From positions 1-6,447 of the forward strand of contig CASFUI010000300.1 of NCBI GenBank assembly GCA_949297565.1: a stretch of 6,447 nt of DNA. The letters are read 5' to 3'. The notes beneath the pieces are model-generated. The model saw only the letters and a program-made list of their open reading frames with translations, made no database searches and had not been told where the DNA came from. Source of the DNA: an uncultured Eubacteriales bacterium. GTDB lineage: Bacteria; Bacillota; Clostridia; Lachnospirales; Lachnospiraceae. Shown piece after piece: positions 6,201 to 6,447 of this stretch (position 1 is the first letter of the stretch; every line of letters starts with the position of its first letter). Made by a program: the position numbers and the translations under genes.

Positions 6201-6447
6201 CTTCTGAAAGTCACACCAGAAGTAGCAGGATACATGATATTAGAAGGAATCTCCTCCTGGGTAAACTCCGTAAACGGATTTGTGTCAAGCACCATATATC
6301 TCATAACGCCGTTTGAAGGCCTTATAGACGATGTCTGTATATAATGGTTCTGAGAATTGGCATTACTCTGCCCGTCAAGGAACTGTATTCTTCCGGTAAC
6401 CTTAAATGTCTTTAAGAGTGCTTCTTCCTTTTCCGGATTATCATAGG
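3272..6447 (-). CDS. Large Big2 (bacterial Ig-like) repeat surface protein, C-terminal 1057 residues, 5' end outside window
   Basis: The frame is open to the right edge. Codons upstream of the Met at 6304 continue without a stop and read as ordinary protein (KTFKVTGRIQFLDGQ and onward), and no ribosome binding site precedes that Met, so it is internal. After about 130 visible residues of unassigned sequence come eleven tandem Ig-like units of mostly 83-86 residues. Each has the Big2 pattern: an opening PVTxIxL strand, a central W-x-S-S-[ND]xxVxxVD, G-x-V-x-A, G-x-A-x-I-x-A, and a last strand ending in V-x-V. Big2 domains are extracellular and occur in adhesins, S-layer-associated proteins and surface glycoside hydrolases. 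The protein ends NIPK just after the last unit. There is no LPxTG motif, SLH, dockerin or C-terminal membrane helix, so attachment, if any, must be N-terminal. A catalytic or binding domain may lie upstream. Many units carry paired cysteines. The ligand is unknown. Confidence 0.85.
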   Translation of the reverse strand, partial: YDNPEKEEALLKTFKVTGRIQFLDGQSNANSQNHYIQTSSIRPSNGVMRYMVLDTNPFTEFTQEEIPSNIMYPATSGVTFRSEDSNVCTYTAGSLLGVHAGVSMVSAGIYSQDTLGNEVALVEDKINVVVPFKKLGSNVSNLNVGDQIQLQTTAKPTEITWSTTDNSVLQVDATTGLVTAVSAGKAKIIATRVQDELYTVYGMPYQLEYEFTVIDGFGLSTTSANVNIGETFDLTALVTDEDLDKSPVTFKVENQPGADGIVPTEKLVNTTQNGKVLTVEGVASGTVKITAMQNINGVIKSATCIVYVTTPVGEISINPSSVMVDRGSTATVQVLFNPSGPTNNNVLWRSSNPDVATVEGDSYTATITGVKGGTATITVISEDGLKVATCEVYVREPVTGITLNETTVQSSMAVGQFQLVATVSPAGDGVNRNVTWTSSDTSVITVDENGLVKFVQPGYATIVCQTEDGAYIATCNFIINIPVESIKLDYTDEIMSIGQSLRITAEVLPVEASNRNVYWESSNTNVCIVDSNGLVTAVGTGSCTILCKSVDGGSTAMCNIYVKQPVTQIVLNTTDITVRKGQVFWLNATCLPENADNKIITWESRDEEVCTVESDGKCTATGAGTTSIIATNVDTGLTAYCVVTVTQPVTGITLNSTYQLMWVGSKYAIIPTIEPADAENKNVTYFSSDPEVASVDEHGVVTALKGGSCVIEVTTEECQLTAACTIEVKEYVSSITLSEHNKFLNVGASGTLIAEVGSDTATNKNIVWSSSNNDICSVDQQGNIIGGTPGTAVITATAADGSGVSDSCIVRVVNPVTSITVEPSTVRLLVGESAIVHANIYPEDASVKDVDWTSSDETIATVDEAGEIFALSTGKCKVTATSKDGNEVKGVCWVYVTPVVNISSIKINSSEIYMLTGKSRQLSVRVMPASNTDSYSWYSTDTGIVTVNNDGVITTVGPGTAEVVCESTANGVSSSCTVHALGISQTYITLEQYDSFWLDVLGIESGDTVVWRSSNPRVCTVSSTGQVIARKAGTTTVTAVTHNKTLYCTVKVTNIPK
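3284..6058 (-). repeat. Tandem array of eleven Big2-like domain units within the surface protein
   Basis: Approximate unit borders, N- to C-terminal, are 6058-5801, 5800-5516, 5515-5258, 5257-5003, 5002-4754, 4753-4505, 4504-4256, 4255-4004, 4003-3755, 3754-3503 and 3502-3284. Units 3 to 7 and unit 9 start with Pro-Val, most as PV[TEG]xI. Unit 2 is longer, about 95 residues, and lacks the central Trp. Unit 11 is the shortest. The units are similar in protein pattern but show no long near-identical DNA stretches, so the array is old and diverged rather than freshly duplicated. Confidence 0.75.

Noticed and set aside
6302..6304. Met codon at 6304 as the start of the Big2 protein
   Set aside because: The frame stays open for 47 more codons to the window edge, reads as normal protein, and no Shine-Dalgarno precedes this ATG.

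Overview
The window is a low-GC, Firmicutes-type segment. I judge it to come from an anaerobic gut clostridium, most likely Lachnospiraceae. The basis is the AT-rich intergenic DNA, strong AGGAGG-type ribosome binding sites, the close match of the first complete protein to clostridial NfnA, and the presence of a DUF1540-like mini-protein and Big2-type surface domains. The genus is inferred from gene style only. All recognisable genes lie on the minus strand, so transcription runs from the right edge to the left edge.

In transcription order: (1) 6447-3272 is the C-terminal 1057 residues of a large secreted or surface protein made of eleven diverged Big2-like (bacterial Ig-like) units. Its start lies outside the window, and the Met at 6304 is internal. 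(2) 3271-2963 is a regulatory gap. It holds a short GC-rich hairpin (3221-3242), a long terminator-like hairpin (3128-3170), a good sigma-A-type promoter whose -35 box sits inside that hairpin, and a perfect 20-bp palindrome just past the predicted transcription start. (3) 2941-2756 encodes a 61-residue four-cysteine protein resembling DUF1540. (4) 2755-2592 contains a well-formed promoter for the next unit. (5) 2591-996 encodes a single-pass membrane protein with an acidic cytoplasmic N-terminus, external TPR repeats, two chitobiase/hexosaminidase C-terminal-like (FN3-associated) modules and an unassigned C-terminal domain. (6) 964-83 encodes an NfnA-like FAD/NAD/[2Fe-2S] oxidoreductase subunit, only 31 nt downstream and with no clear promoter of its own. 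(7) 72-1 is an open frame running off the left edge that starts with a CxxCxxxC cluster.

How the genes work together is unclear. The TPR membrane protein and nfnA probably share a transcript from the promoter at 2675-2703, but no biochemical link between them is obvious. The Big2 protein looks like a separate unit closed off by the hairpins at 3128-3242. No mobile element gene, CRISPR array, rRNA or tRNA was seen. Nothing here is clearly a new system. The points that most deserve a second look are the terminator/promoter/palindrome overlap, the paired cysteines of the Big2 array, and the unusual pairing of nfnA with the membrane protein gene.
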